From: Candida dubliniensis CD36
Lineage: Eukaryota > Ascomycota > Pichiomycetes > Serinales > Debaryomycetaceae
NCBI RefSeq assembly: GCF_000026945.1
Contig: NC_012867.1
Coordinates: 310,001 to 374,000, forward strand
Direction: 5' to 3'
Length of the DNA: 64,000 nucleotides
The notes under the pieces were generated by a model that was given only the letters and a program-made list of their open reading frames with translations, was not told the DNA's origin and did no database searches. The position numbers were made by a program, and so were the translations under genes. Positions 20,005 through 30,872 of the stretch are shown here, in pieces; position 1 is the stretch's first letter, and each line of letters opens with the position of its first letter.

Positions 20005-20967
20005 CTACTTAGTACCGTACAAAATCTCGTAATTCTTCTTTGCCAATTCATTATACTTGGCCACTCTATCTTTAAGATCCTTAATCTTCTTGTTTTTCTT
20101 AGCAACACTGTTGGTCTCCTTGACCAAAACCTTGTCACCCCAGACCTTAAAGTCTTGCATGTATTGTTTGCCCATGTTGAATTCACGAACTATAACATCA
20201 TCGGTCAATCCTAATTTTGCTATCGTATAATAATACAGTTCAGGGTTTTTTCTTTTCAAATATTTCAAAATAGTTTGTCTATATTGAACCAACTTTCTCA
20301 CTCCTTGAATATTTATTTTATCTTTTGGCATATTTTTAACTTGTTGCATACCATAATGTATTTTGATGGTGGCTACTGCAGCTTGGACTTCTGGGGAAGC
20401 TGTATCACCAGGACTTCTTTGCATTTCTTCACGAGCAAACTTTATTGCCATTTTCTTTTTGTCGGGTACGTTGGTGTTTTTTAAATTAAGAATGGTCATA
20501 ACGGCTTTTCTTTTGTTTTCTTCTGTTTGGATGACGGATTCTCGTAAAGCTTCGTTCTTGGATGCATTTTCAAGTGACAACTTCTCAGCTGCATACAAAA
20601 GTTTTTCAAATTCCACTCTGTCAATTCCATAAGCTAAAGTTAGCTCTTGGTTCTCAACTTTCTTCATGATTCTATCAACAAATCCGCAGTTTGGATCTCC
20701 CAAAACTGGATCTACCTTAAGTGGGACATTTTTGACTTCGTGTTGTTTCAAAGTGTTTACATCACGAATGATTTGTTTCTTGATTCTTGATTCTTTTCTT
20801 CTCAATCTTTTGGCTCTACGTTTATTGGTACCAGGTTCAATGAACTGTTTGGCCCCAAATTTCACATGGAAACGAGGAATTGTTGCTGATACACTTGACG
20901 TGGATTCTCCAGCTTGACTGAGCAATAGACGACTTGTAGATAATAAACGGGTAGTAAACTTGAACAT
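20005..20967 (-). CDS. MRPS28: Mitochondrial small-subunit ribosomal protein uS15m
   Basis: 320 residues from ATG 20967 (the longer frame begins with a GTG three codons earlier). N-terminus MFKFTTRLLSTSRLLLSQAG is a typical mitochondrial presequence. Residues about 55-190 are a basic helical extension found in fungal versions. The S15 core is at about 190-265: FAREEMQRSPGDTASPEVQAAVATIKIH ... KDKINIQGVRKLVQYRQTILKYLKRKNPELYYYTIAKLGL. This binds 15S rRNA helices 20-22 in the small-subunit platform. S. cerevisiae Mrps28 is 286 residues. The gene is convergent with NNF1 (65 bp between stops). Confidence 0.93.
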   Translation of the reverse strand: MFKFTTRLLSTSRLLLSQAGESTSSVSATIPRFHVKFGAKQFIEPGTNKRRAKRLRRKESRIKKQIIRDVNTLKQHEVKNVPLKVDPVLGDPNCGFVDRIMKKVENQELTLAYGIDRVEFEKLLYAAEKLSLENASKNEALRESVIQTEENKRKAVMTILNLKNTNVPDKKKMAIKFAREEMQRSPGDTASPEVQAAVATIKIHYGMQQVKNMPKDKINIQGVRKLVQYRQTILKYLKRKNPELYYYTIAKLGLTDDVIVREFNMGKQYMQDFKVWGDKVLVKETNSVAKKNKKIKDLKDRVAKYNELAKKNYEILYGTK

Positions 20968-21193
20968 ATCTGCCACTGAACTCTCCCAAGTTGTAATGCT
21001 CTAATAGTTTAGTATTGATACGCTTTTGCCAGAGGAAACAAAAAAAATCCTTAAGAAAAAAAAAAATTTTCGTTTTCTTCAAACTCACCATTCAAGACTT
21101 GATTATTTTGCACGACCACATTCATCTCGTGCAACTGTTTACTGGTTGTAATCACTTTAGTCGTCAAACTTGTTAATAGATACCCAGTCAGCT
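20968..21193. promoter_or_regulatory. Divergent promoter, MRPS28 / Aquarius-like gene
   Basis: 226 bp between divergent ATGs. Contains an A-tract running into AATTTTTCG-like sequence at about 21053-21070. A similar A-tract/ATTTTCG element lies before MGE1. This resembles the AT-rich growth element reported for Candida ribosomal genes, but is only a visual match. Confidence 0.35.
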
Positions 21194-24145
21194 ATGGAAA
21201 CTGTTGGAGGTTTAGTGAAACTAAGAGGTCTAGCGAAAAAGTATTGTGAAGACGATACTCAAGTCAATTTCAATGAACTATACAGGCATGTTTTTACTGA
21301 TGAGCCAAGTGTGCAATATCTTGATGTTTTACTCAGTTGGAAAGTGCTAGACAAAATAATACTTCTTATAGTGGAAGGCAGGCACTTAGATACTTTGAAA
21401 TTTTATAAATTTTCATTAAGATTATTTGTACATGAATATTTCAGAAGAAATGGCGATAAACAGAGAGTAAAGGATGTGTTTTTTTTGCAATTGGATAATA
21501 ATCTTAGGTGGAAATTTGTTGATAAATTGGCAAACTTTGTAATTGATAAATCTATAAAAGACTACGAGGTTAGGATAGACATTTTGAGATTTTTAACGAT
21601 TTTACAACTAAATGAGGAGTTTGGAAGATATATTTTCGTGAATTTCATCCATGATACTGACATCCAGTTGAATTATTCATTGGAGAATATCGGCGATGCC
21701 TTGTCCAAAGACGTTACTAATATTAAAGATAAGAGAAAGAATCAGCATTGGTTGTTACAACTAATCAATAGTTTTGGAAGCAAGAACGATGTATCCCCTA
21801 CAAATTGGCAATGTGCTATTATCAAGTTTTTATTTGCTTGGTGTTCAAGTCACAAATACGGGGAATATATTCAATTGTTTCTAAAAGCAGTAGGTGTGCC
21901 ATCATACTTTGCAATATATGCTAGTCAAGGGACAATTGAGTTGGTAAACCTTTTGAAACATGTTTTGGAAATCGACTATTGCGATGTCACTTTCTCCCAA
22001 TTTAGACAGACTTTACGCCTCATGTTTAAGGATCGTGCTCGACTTATATACAAGGTTATATCGTTCATTTCGCTTTATGATTGCCCTTTTGAGGACTTTT
22101 CAGTATTGCTTAATGAGTATTTAACTGTTTCAGAAGCAAAGAAATTGCTTGATCGATTTATCCCTACCGAAAAGCAAGTGAGTCTTGGCTGTTTAAAGCA
22201 ATTAACAGACGATGATGATAAAAAACGATTTTACATAGATATACTATTGACACAAGTATATCAGTCAAATGAATACAAACCTCATTTTTGGAAATCCATC
22301 ACAGAAAACAGCTTTGAAGATATTCCTGGGGATATGAAGTTTGTAACTCATTACCCAACTATTTCAAGAGTAGCGGAAACAATAACCCTCGAGAATAAAT
22401 ACGATGCACTCCGTGAAATAGACAATCATTTAAAGGCTGTAATGGGGAGGGTAAATCCAAAGAATGCTCTTTCGTATACTGGCTCAAGTAAATATTTTGC
22501 AAAAATTGAAAGTCTTGTCACATTACTGCCACATGAATATGAAATCACCCTTGATGAACGTTTTGGGGGAGATGATTTTAGATTTGCTGTTGGTGTTACT
22601 ATTTGTAAACCAGTGAAAGGGAATAGTCTTAGGAACTTAGGTATTGATTTAGTAAGGGTTGGCAGAATCTCGAAGCAGAATAAAACTTATATATTCAAGT
22701 GTGAAAATCTTGAGGGAGCAAACGTTACTCATGTGATATTTTTGCCAAACACACCAACTTTGAAGGCTTTAGAAGTGTTGTCTTATAATAACGAAATGAG
22801 TCACGCTCAAAATATGACGAATACTCTGTTGGTTGCCAAATCTCTTTTTGACAATAGTACGGGGGATAGAACTGAAGATACTAACAATCTGTTATCGATA
22901 TCTCAAACTTTTTTTGCTAAGAAATATGATGACGTTTCACTGGTGCTTCCTGATATTACGGATTTTCATACTATAGTTCTCACGCCATCAGAGTCTTTTC
23001 TTCAGCAATACAAAAATGTTTTATTGATTAGGTATGGAGATGAGCAATCGGTCAATGCTGTTTTAAGATATGCAAGTGAATATTTTGAAAAGATGCAAGA
23101 AGTGCTTGGGAATGGAGATGTTTTACAATTGAAACAAATTTCGCTGCCTTTGCAACTTGATCAGATTTTAGACAATTGTCTTGGCAAGTGGAATAACAGT
23201 GTTAAGGGTATTCTGGCTGATAATAATGAGTTGCCCAATGAGTATTTAAAGATTGTGAAAAATCCTATATCTAATTCAAATGAGGCAGTGAGGGAGACAA
23301 AAGTTTTAAAGCAAACTATGAGAGTTATTCGGAAAGTGTGGTTTACACTTGGGAAAGACCTCAATATGACAATGTGGAATTATATTTGTAACACCTTTTC
23401 TGTTGTAATGACAGTGGATGATTGGTTAAATGTCTTTGATAAAATACAGGTTGATACATCTTTTGTATATGTAAACTGTAATGTTCTGGTACTTTTGATG
23501 TCTTATTTCAAAGTTGATTGGCAGAAACAACGGCTGGGTAGCATTAAAGTTATTGGTGGCGAGTTGGAAGATTTTTTTTCATTCAAAATTCCAAATGAAA
23601 TTATTCCCAAAAGCCCATCTAGTCTGAATATTTCCACATTCAATCCCGGATTGGGTAGTGCAAAACAACTTGTATCTGTTCAAAACCAACTTGAAGAAGC
23701 TGAACTATGTGTGCTATTATTTCGCTATATGCGAGCTTTAGATTACCCGCGTGAGTCAATTGGTATCTGGGTATCCTGTAAGAGGCAGTTGGATCTAATC
23801 AATGAAATTGCGAAAAATTCAAATTTAGATAAAAATGTTGGAATGCCATTTGTGCTTTTCAATAAATCGGGAGCTTATGATTATGATCATGTCAGTTACT
23901 CTATTGTATCTTTATTCACTGATTCAGGGTATAAAGAGCTTGATTGTCCTGGTAGTTTGGGGAACTACTACTTTAGTAGTAATATTGAAATAGACAAGGA
24001 TTTGCTTGGCTTATCTGATTCAACAACAGATTACAGGTTAAATATTGTTCAAGGAGAAAAGTTTGGTTTAAAGGAGAGGACTAAAGAAAGCATAGTTACT
24101 GTGCAAAGTAAAGTCCAATTTCAAAAAATAATAGATCATTTATAA
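21194..24145 (+). CDS. Divergent Aquarius/Cwf11-like protein lacking helicase motifs
   Basis: 983 residues from ATG 21194. I recognise it as a shortened, degenerate relative of Aquarius (S. pombe Cwf11), the intron-binding SF1 helicase of the spliceosome. Residues 1-370 fit the helical N-terminal part; 380-550 fit the beta-barrel insertion region, ending [13 protein letters not shown] where Aquarius has QQDMTNT; 591-640 ([16 protein letters not shown] ... [14 protein letters not shown]) fit the Aquarius segment [16 protein letters not shown] and the following helix; 783-800 fits the IGDHHQLPP segment; 829-930 ([39 protein letters not shown] ... ) fits the second RecA fold. The P-loop, DEAA box, the glutamine of motif III, motif V (QGQQND) and motif VI (SRAR) are absent. 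It would therefore be a pseudo-helicase. Orthology rests on eye alignment. Confidence 0.7.
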   Translation: [983 protein letters not shown]

Positions 24146-24395
24146 ATACACTCAAATAATTATGTTTCTTTCTAGTTTGGTATAGCTGTTGGTGTACATA
24201 TTTGAAATAAACATTTTGGTAGCATTCGCATTATTCCTGTGTATGGCGGGTGGTCATTTTTTTGCTTTGGAACTCTCTCGAAACCAATTTAAAAAAAAAA
24301 ATTTTCGGATGAAGAGTTAAAAACGAAAAACTCAGGAACAATAATAAGGTTATTGTAATTTAACTCATTTAAATTCTACTTCCCCAAAAGAAACC

Positions 24396-25121
24396 ATGCA
24401 TAGAGCTTTATATACTTCATTGGCAAGAACAGTCAATGCACGTTGTGTGTCCCGTTCAGTAAGATTTGTTGCACCTCAAGTTTCTGTTTGTAATCCTCAA
24501 AGATTGGCCTTGCGTTTCAACTCAACTAATGCTTCCAAAGAAGCCGCCAAGGAGGAAGCCCCCAAAGAAGAAATTAAATCTGAAGAGCAATCCTCTGCAG
24601 GTGAATCCGAAGCTCAAGAAGTTGATCCTTTTGCAGAATTAAAAGAAAAATTGGAAAAGAAAGACAAGGAGTTGGCCTCAATGAAAAATCATTATGCTAG
24701 AGCCGTTGCTGATTTCCGTCATTTACAAGAAACAACCAAAACTGAAGTTCAGAAAGCTAAAGATTTTGCGTTGCAAAAGTTTGCTAAGGACTTGTTGGAT
24801 TCCCTCGATAACTTCAACTTGGCACTTGGTCACGTCAAAGAAGATACTTTGAAATTGAATGATGAAGTTAGAAGCTTGTACGAAGGTGTTGACATGACCA
24901 AGACTGTTTTTGAAAAAACTTTGAACAAATATGGTATAGAGAAGATTGATCCTATTGACCAAGTGTTTGATCCAAATTTGCATGAAGCTACTTTCCAAAT
25001 GGCTAGTCCAGGCAAGGAACCAGGTACAGTTTTCCATGTTCAACAAGTTGGTTACACTTTGAATGAAAGAGTATTGAGACCAGCTAAAGTTGGTGTTGTC
25101 AAATCTGAAGACGACAATTGA
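24396..25121 (+). CDS. MGE1: Mitochondrial GrpE, Hsp70 nucleotide exchange factor
   Basis: 241 residues from ATG 24396 (S. cerevisiae 228). Matrix cochaperone that releases ADP from Ssc1 during protein import and folding. Residues 1-45 are a basic, Ser/Arg-rich presequence (LARTVNARCVSRSVRFV). Residues 46-80 are an acidic Glu/Lys linker. A long helix at about 82-140 (ELKEKLEKKDKELASMKNHYARAVADFRHLQ) and the four-helix bundle lead to the beta domain containing the GrpE signature (NKYGIEKIDPIDQVFDPNLHEATFQ ... GTVFHVQQVGYTLNERVLRPAKVGV). Its promoter has an A-tract ending in ATTTTCGG at 24287-24308. Confidence 0.96.
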   Translation: MHRALYTSLARTVNARCVSRSVRFVAPQVSVCNPQRLALRFNSTNASKEAAKEEAPKEEIKSEEQSSAGESEAQEVDPFAELKEKLEKKDKELASMKNHYARAVADFRHLQETTKTEVQKAKDFALQKFAKDLLDSLDNFNLALGHVKEDTLKLNDEVRSLYEGVDMTKTVFEKTLNKYGIEKIDPIDQVFDPNLHEATFQMASPGKEPGTVFHVQQVGYTLNERVLRPAKVGVVKSEDDN

Positions 25122-26792
<1,671 letters not shown>

Positions 26793-26845
26793 ATAACTTA
26801 GTGGTGTAATAAACAAAACAACACATACATATATATATATATATA
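26793..26845. other. Very short convergent spacer LYS12 / WD40 gene
   Basis: Only 53 bp separate the two stop codons and most of the right half is an AT run, so the 3' UTRs probably overlap antisense. Confidence 0.6.
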
Positions 26846-26846
26846 T
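26829..26846. repeat. (AT)n microsatellite, 18 bp, abutting the WD40 gene stop codon
   Basis: Alternating AT run that reaches the first base of the WD40-gene stop codon on the minus strand. Confidence 0.9.
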
Positions 26847-27976
26847 TAATATGGTTTAAATCTAACGTCTTTCTTATGTTTCTTTTTATCTTTCTTTTTA
26901 TCTTTTCTATCTTTCTTGGATTTTTTCTCCAGTTGGACGTCACCTTCGGTCATGGTGATATCAGTTTCTTTTTCTTCCGATCCCAATAGAAATGACTTTA
27001 ATTGGAAGGGTAGTTCCCATAACTTGATTCTTCCGTCCTCTCCACAACTTAATGCCATTTTCGAGTTCGGTATCACAATGAAATCGCGAACAACTTCCTC
27101 TCCATGTGCCTTTGGAAAAAATATCAACTTTGAAATGTCAAAGCTTTCACGTTCAGGATTAAATGGTAATAAGGATAACGAGCTTTCAGAATGGGATCCA
27201 TAGGCAGCAAAACCTGCAGGAGATATATCTATCACGTACTCATTCAGTGGCCATTCTTTTCTAAGATCACCAAAATCCTTGAATTTCGGTTCAACTAATT
27301 CCTCATAATTGGTGTCATTCAAATCATGCACCATGAAAGTCTCCATATGCGACAAGATCGAAATTCTAGATTCTGTTATAAAATGACATGAGTGTACAGA
27401 GGCAAAGTTTATGACTTGATGCAATGCTTCATCTTCCTCGGTCTCATTCAAGTTGTAAATATTAACGTACCCATCGGTTGAGCCTGACATCAAATAATTT
27501 GTCAATGTAGGGTGGAATTCCAATGCAGTGATATCATCGTGGTGGGAATCAACAAAAGACCGAACTACGTTATCTGTGTTTCTAATATCCCATATATGCA
27601 ACTCAGCGTCAACACCTACTAACTCTGTTCCTGCTGCCAATAAATTATTCTTATATGCTAGTGACAAGAAATTGGATTTTTTTGTATTAGTCAAGGTGGA
27701 AATAGCTGATTTGCTTCTTAAGTTCCATATTTTAATACCATCAGTTGAACATGATGCAATTGAGTCGTTATCAATCTTCACAATATCATTAATACTTGAT
27801 TCATGTGCTTTTTCGATCTTGATAGTTGGGGTGGAGGACAAGTTTGAAATTGAATATCCAATCAAAGAGCCATTACTAGTTGATGCAATAAATTCATTCT
27901 CTGATAATTGAATAACCTTTAGTATCCAATCATCATTTGTGAAAGGTAACCATGTATGTAAATTTTTAGCTTCCAT
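26846..27976 (-). CDS. WD40 repeat protein, WDR89-like
   Basis: 376 residues from ATG 27976. A seven-bladed WD40 propeller is likely: blades visible at about 50-87 (AHESSINDIVKIDNDSIASCSTDGIKIWNLR), 90-135 (HIWDIR), 142-180 (SHHDDITALEFHPTLTNYLMSGSTDGYVNIYNL) and 290-325 (HGEEVVRDFIVIPNSKMALSCGEDGRIKLWELP). The C-terminal 30 residues are a Lys/Asp-rich tail (KKSKKDRKDKKKDKKKHKKD then VRFKPY), typical of nucleolar or ribosome-biogenesis proteins. The layout matches the WDR89 family, including S. cerevisiae YNL035C, whose role is unclear. It diverges from BDP1. Confidence 0.78.
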   Translation of the reverse strand: MEAKNLHTWLPFTNDDWILKVIQLSENEFIASTSNGSLIGYSISNLSSTPTIKIEKAHESSINDIVKIDNDSIASCSTDGIKIWNLRSKSAISTLTNTKKSNFLSLAYKNNLLAAGTELVGVDAELHIWDIRNTDNVVRSFVDSHHDDITALEFHPTLTNYLMSGSTDGYVNIYNLNETEEDEALHQVINFASVHSCHFITESRISILSHMETFMVHDLNDTNYEELVEPKFKDFGDLRKEWPLNEYVIDISPAGFAAYGSHSESSLSLLPFNPERESFDISKLIFFPKAHGEEVVRDFIVIPNSKMALSCGEDGRIKLWELPFQLKSFLLGSEEKETDITMTEGDVQLEKKSKKDRKDKKKDKKKHKKDVRFKPY

Positions 27977-28556
27977 TGGGGGTGTAGTTGAGAAGTTTGA
28001 AATCGAGATGAGTGTCTAAAAAAAAAAAAAATAGGGATAATGGAGGTTGCTTGGTTTCCTGAAGAAAGATTCTTCAGGTACAACTTGGTAGCACGATGTA
28101 TTAGCAGTAAAAGTTTAAACATCTTTTCAATAAATAATTTTAATATATGAATAACATGAACTTACAATGGAGCTAAATCTTCATGTTTTATTGTATAAAT
28201 AATGCTTTTGGTGTGTTAGGAAACAGTTTATGGTTTGCTCTTTCATGAAAATCTTGTTCATACGTGACAGTTCGCCTTAACGACTAGATACATTTTACCA
28301 AGCCTTTTAAAGCATTTTTAACAGTTTACAACTATTAAACTGTTTCGTAAATCTGAAATAACATTTAGACTGGCTATGGCTTTGGCCGGATGGAGTAGCA
28401 TCATATTTGGCTGTAAGTAGGAAATTGATCAATACACGACAGGTATTCCTAAGCTAAGAAAAAAAGTTGTCTGGCAAAAATTCAGTAGAGAAAAGTAAAC
28501 ATATCAAGAACTACTATCTAGTTACAAGATTTTCAACCAACTCCCCTAATTATATT
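27977..28556. promoter_or_regulatory. Divergent promoter, WD40 gene / BDP1
   Basis: 580 bp. No independent gene is accepted. An ATG at 28376 followed by a GTAAGT at 28413 could make an in-frame alternative 5' exon for BDP1, but I reject it as the main start (see rejected items). Confidence 0.4.
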
Positions 28557-30539
28557 ATGAGTAGTTTAGTTAAAAAAGGAGGAACTCTGTTTACTCCAAA
28601 GCTAAAGAAAGTAGTTAGAAAGAAACCAGTAGTGGCAGCAAAACCACCAATAACTCCGCCAGCAACACAGGTAAAAGACGGAGATGAAGATACTAGTACC
28701 GTCATTTCTAATACAGAAAATTCCAATGGCGTATTAACATCAGCCACAGCGCAGACAACTACGGATACGGAAACTAACATTCCTACACCAGCAAGCACGC
28801 AGTTACCAGAGTCGCCCAAAAGCAAACCAGCATTTAGAATAGGCCCAACCAAGACATCATCCAATGAGAAAAGTCAAAAGGATTATGATATTGACCCCAA
28901 AGATGCTTCGAAACAATATGCAGGTGAGGTTGAAAATGAAAATGCTATTGCAAGCTCTTCAGAAGACGATGACGATGAAGACATTTTTAAACCTCCCGTG
29001 GACCCATCAAAAAGTCGTAGACAGTCGATAACTCAACGCAGATTGTCTAACATAACTGCGTCTGGTTTACGAAGCAGATCAGCTTCCATCTCACTTCATA
29101 ATGCTGATGCAAGCCATGTACCTGCTAAAATTGGGATACCTGTTTCCAAACCAACAAAAAGAAGAAGATCACTGGTACAAGCTCGTAACTCGAAAAGAGT
29201 TTCTACTACACAACCACCAAAGCCAAAGGCAGTAGTTGTTCCAACTATGTCAACTGAAACAACAACTTCTTCTATGGATAGATCTGAATCATCTGCTCGA
29301 GAAGAAAAGAAACCACCTAAAAAATCAGATATAAAAGGTATTAGTGATGACTTTATTGTTGGTATTGATCCAAAAACTCAAAAATTGACAAAGTTTAGAC
29401 GAAAAGGTGCAGTCAAGGTGAAAAAAGAGGCTGATTCTGTTAAGAATGAAGCTGAGCCTGTTAAAGCAGAAGGTGATGAAGTCAAGCTCGAGGTATTATC
29501 TGACACAGATTCAATTCCTGAAGAACCAGACAATCTAATAACTACTGTGACGCATATTAGTCAGATTCCAAATGGTATCAATGATGAAGATGCTGATCTT
29601 TTTGGTGAAGTGGACGTCAACCTAGAAGAAGTTACTATGGCCGAATTGTGTAAACCGACTCTTCGCATAGGGAAAGTAAGCACAAATTTTGAATTAGTGA
29701 GAGAGGCTGAGAAACAGTTGAAGCAGAAAAAGGCTCAAAGGCGAAGAGACAGGGAATTGGCTAGAATTGAACGTATATCACTTGAAGATGCCATACAAAA
29801 GAATGAAGAGCAGAGACGAGGAACTGGTGATGCGGTGAGTAAGGAGGATGACGAGCCAAAGCCAGATTCCCTCTTTGATGAAGAGCCACAACAAGCAACT
29901 ACATCTTTACAGTTGACATTTACTGATGGAAAAATTGGATTCAATGAGGAATCTGCAATTGTTGCGAAACCCAGAGCAGATATAACGAGTCGATCCGTTG
30001 AGAAGTCGAATCCATTTGCCAATCCAATAACCTCAACCACATACAGTCGAAGAATATTTACAGATAAGTGGACTTCAGAGGAACTAAATCAGTTTTATCA
30101 AGCCCTAAGCATGTTTGGTACAGACTTTTCTTTAATTTCTCAGTTATTTCCTCATAGGACAAGAAAACAGATAAAACTGAAGTTCAATTTGGAAGAAAGA
30201 AAATTTCCAGAAGTGGTTGAGCTAGCGTTGAGAAGAAAGTTGCCAGTTGATTTCGAAGAATATTGTGCAAACACAAAGAATGATATCAAGTCTTTGGAAT
30301 ATTATAATGAAGAGTTGCGCAAGGTCAGAATAGAACATGAACAAAGCATGAATGCCATTGCATTGGAAAGAGAGAAGGCATTGAAAGAAGACGCAGAAGC
30401 AAGTAGGAGAAGAGAAATAGAAATCAGAACTGGTTCTAAACCAATGAGCCGAGCCGAGAAGTTGAAGGAATTGCGTAAAAATGAAACCGTTGTCGGTTCT
30501 ATTGATGATGTGCGAAAGAAGAGAGAGACTAATGTGTAG
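28557..30539 (+). CDS. BDP1: TFIIIB subunit Bdp1 (B'')
   Basis: 660 residues from ATG 28557; the frame is open upstream but without an ATG. Component of the RNA polymerase III initiation factor TFIIIB with TBP and Brf1. The N-terminus MSSLVKKGGTLFTPKLKK matches the conserved Bdp1 start. The middle is disordered, with phosphorylatable Ser/Thr and imperfect KxEA-type repeats around residues 285-315. The essential extended SANT domain is at about 498-560 (FTDKWTSEELNQFYQALSMFGTDFSLISQLFPHRTRKQIKLKFNLEERKFPEVVELALRRKLPVDFEEYC), followed by a charged helix. Somewhat longer than the S. cerevisiae protein (594). The window also carries one of its class of targets, a tRNA gene. Confidence 0.94.
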   Translation: MSSLVKKGGTLFTPKLKKVVRKKPVVAAKPPITPPATQVKDGDEDTSTVISNTENSNGVLTSATAQTTTDTETNIPTPASTQLPESPKSKPAFRIGPTKTSSNEKSQKDYDIDPKDASKQYAGEVENENAIASSSEDDDDEDIFKPPVDPSKSRRQSITQRRLSNITASGLRSRSASISLHNADASHVPAKIGIPVSKPTKRRRSLVQARNSKRVSTTQPPKPKAVVVPTMSTETTTSSMDRSESSAREEKKPPKKSDIKGISDDFIVGIDPKTQKLTKFRRKGAVKVKKEADSVKNEAEPVKAEGDEVKLEVLSDTDSIPEEPDNLITTVTHISQIPNGINDEDADLFGEVDVNLEEVTMAELCKPTLRIGKVSTNFELVREAEKQLKQKKAQRRRDRELARIERISLEDAIQKNEEQRRGTGDAVSKEDDEPKPDSLFDEEPQQATTSLQLTFTDGKIGFNEESAIVAKPRADITSRSVEKSNPFANPITSTTYSRRIFTDKWTSEELNQFYQALSMFGTDFSLISQLFPHRTRKQIKLKFNLEERKFPEVVELALRRKLPVDFEEYCANTKNDIKSLEYYNEELRKVRIEHEQSMNAIALEREKALKEDAEASRRREIEIRTGSKPMSRAEKLKELRKNETVVGSIDDVRKKRETNV

Positions 30540-30872
30540 AAGGTTAATATATTATTGGTATCTAAGCTTATGTATTTCTAATGAATTTGTAGCTAATCAC
30601 CAGCGCTGCCAGTTCTTTGCATTTTCGGGTTGTTATTTTGTTGGACTAGAGTCAAAGTCTTGTTTGGTCGTGTGGTTATCCAATTACATTATATCACGTT
30701 TTCTATCATTATGGCTGAAAAAAAAAAAAAAATAAAGTTACCCAAATCCGACTCTATTGTCTGAATCAACGAACAGTAAAACTATCGTTGGTGTCACTTT
30801 CTTTTATTCTGATTTTTTTACACCATTCACTAGAAAGAGTTGTCAACAATGATATATATTTAAGTTGTCCTT
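30540..30872. other. Spacer BDP1 / GPI15
   Basis: 333 bp; contains a poly-A run at about 30718-30732 and the presumed GPI15 promoter. No other feature seen. Confidence 0.45.

Noticed and set aside
28376..28556. Possible extra 5' exon of BDP1 (ATG 28376, GTAAGT donor, CAG acceptor, in frame)
   Set aside because: The conserved Bdp1 N-terminus MSSLVKKGG starts at 28557, no good branch point is visible, and frame agreement has a one-in-three chance.
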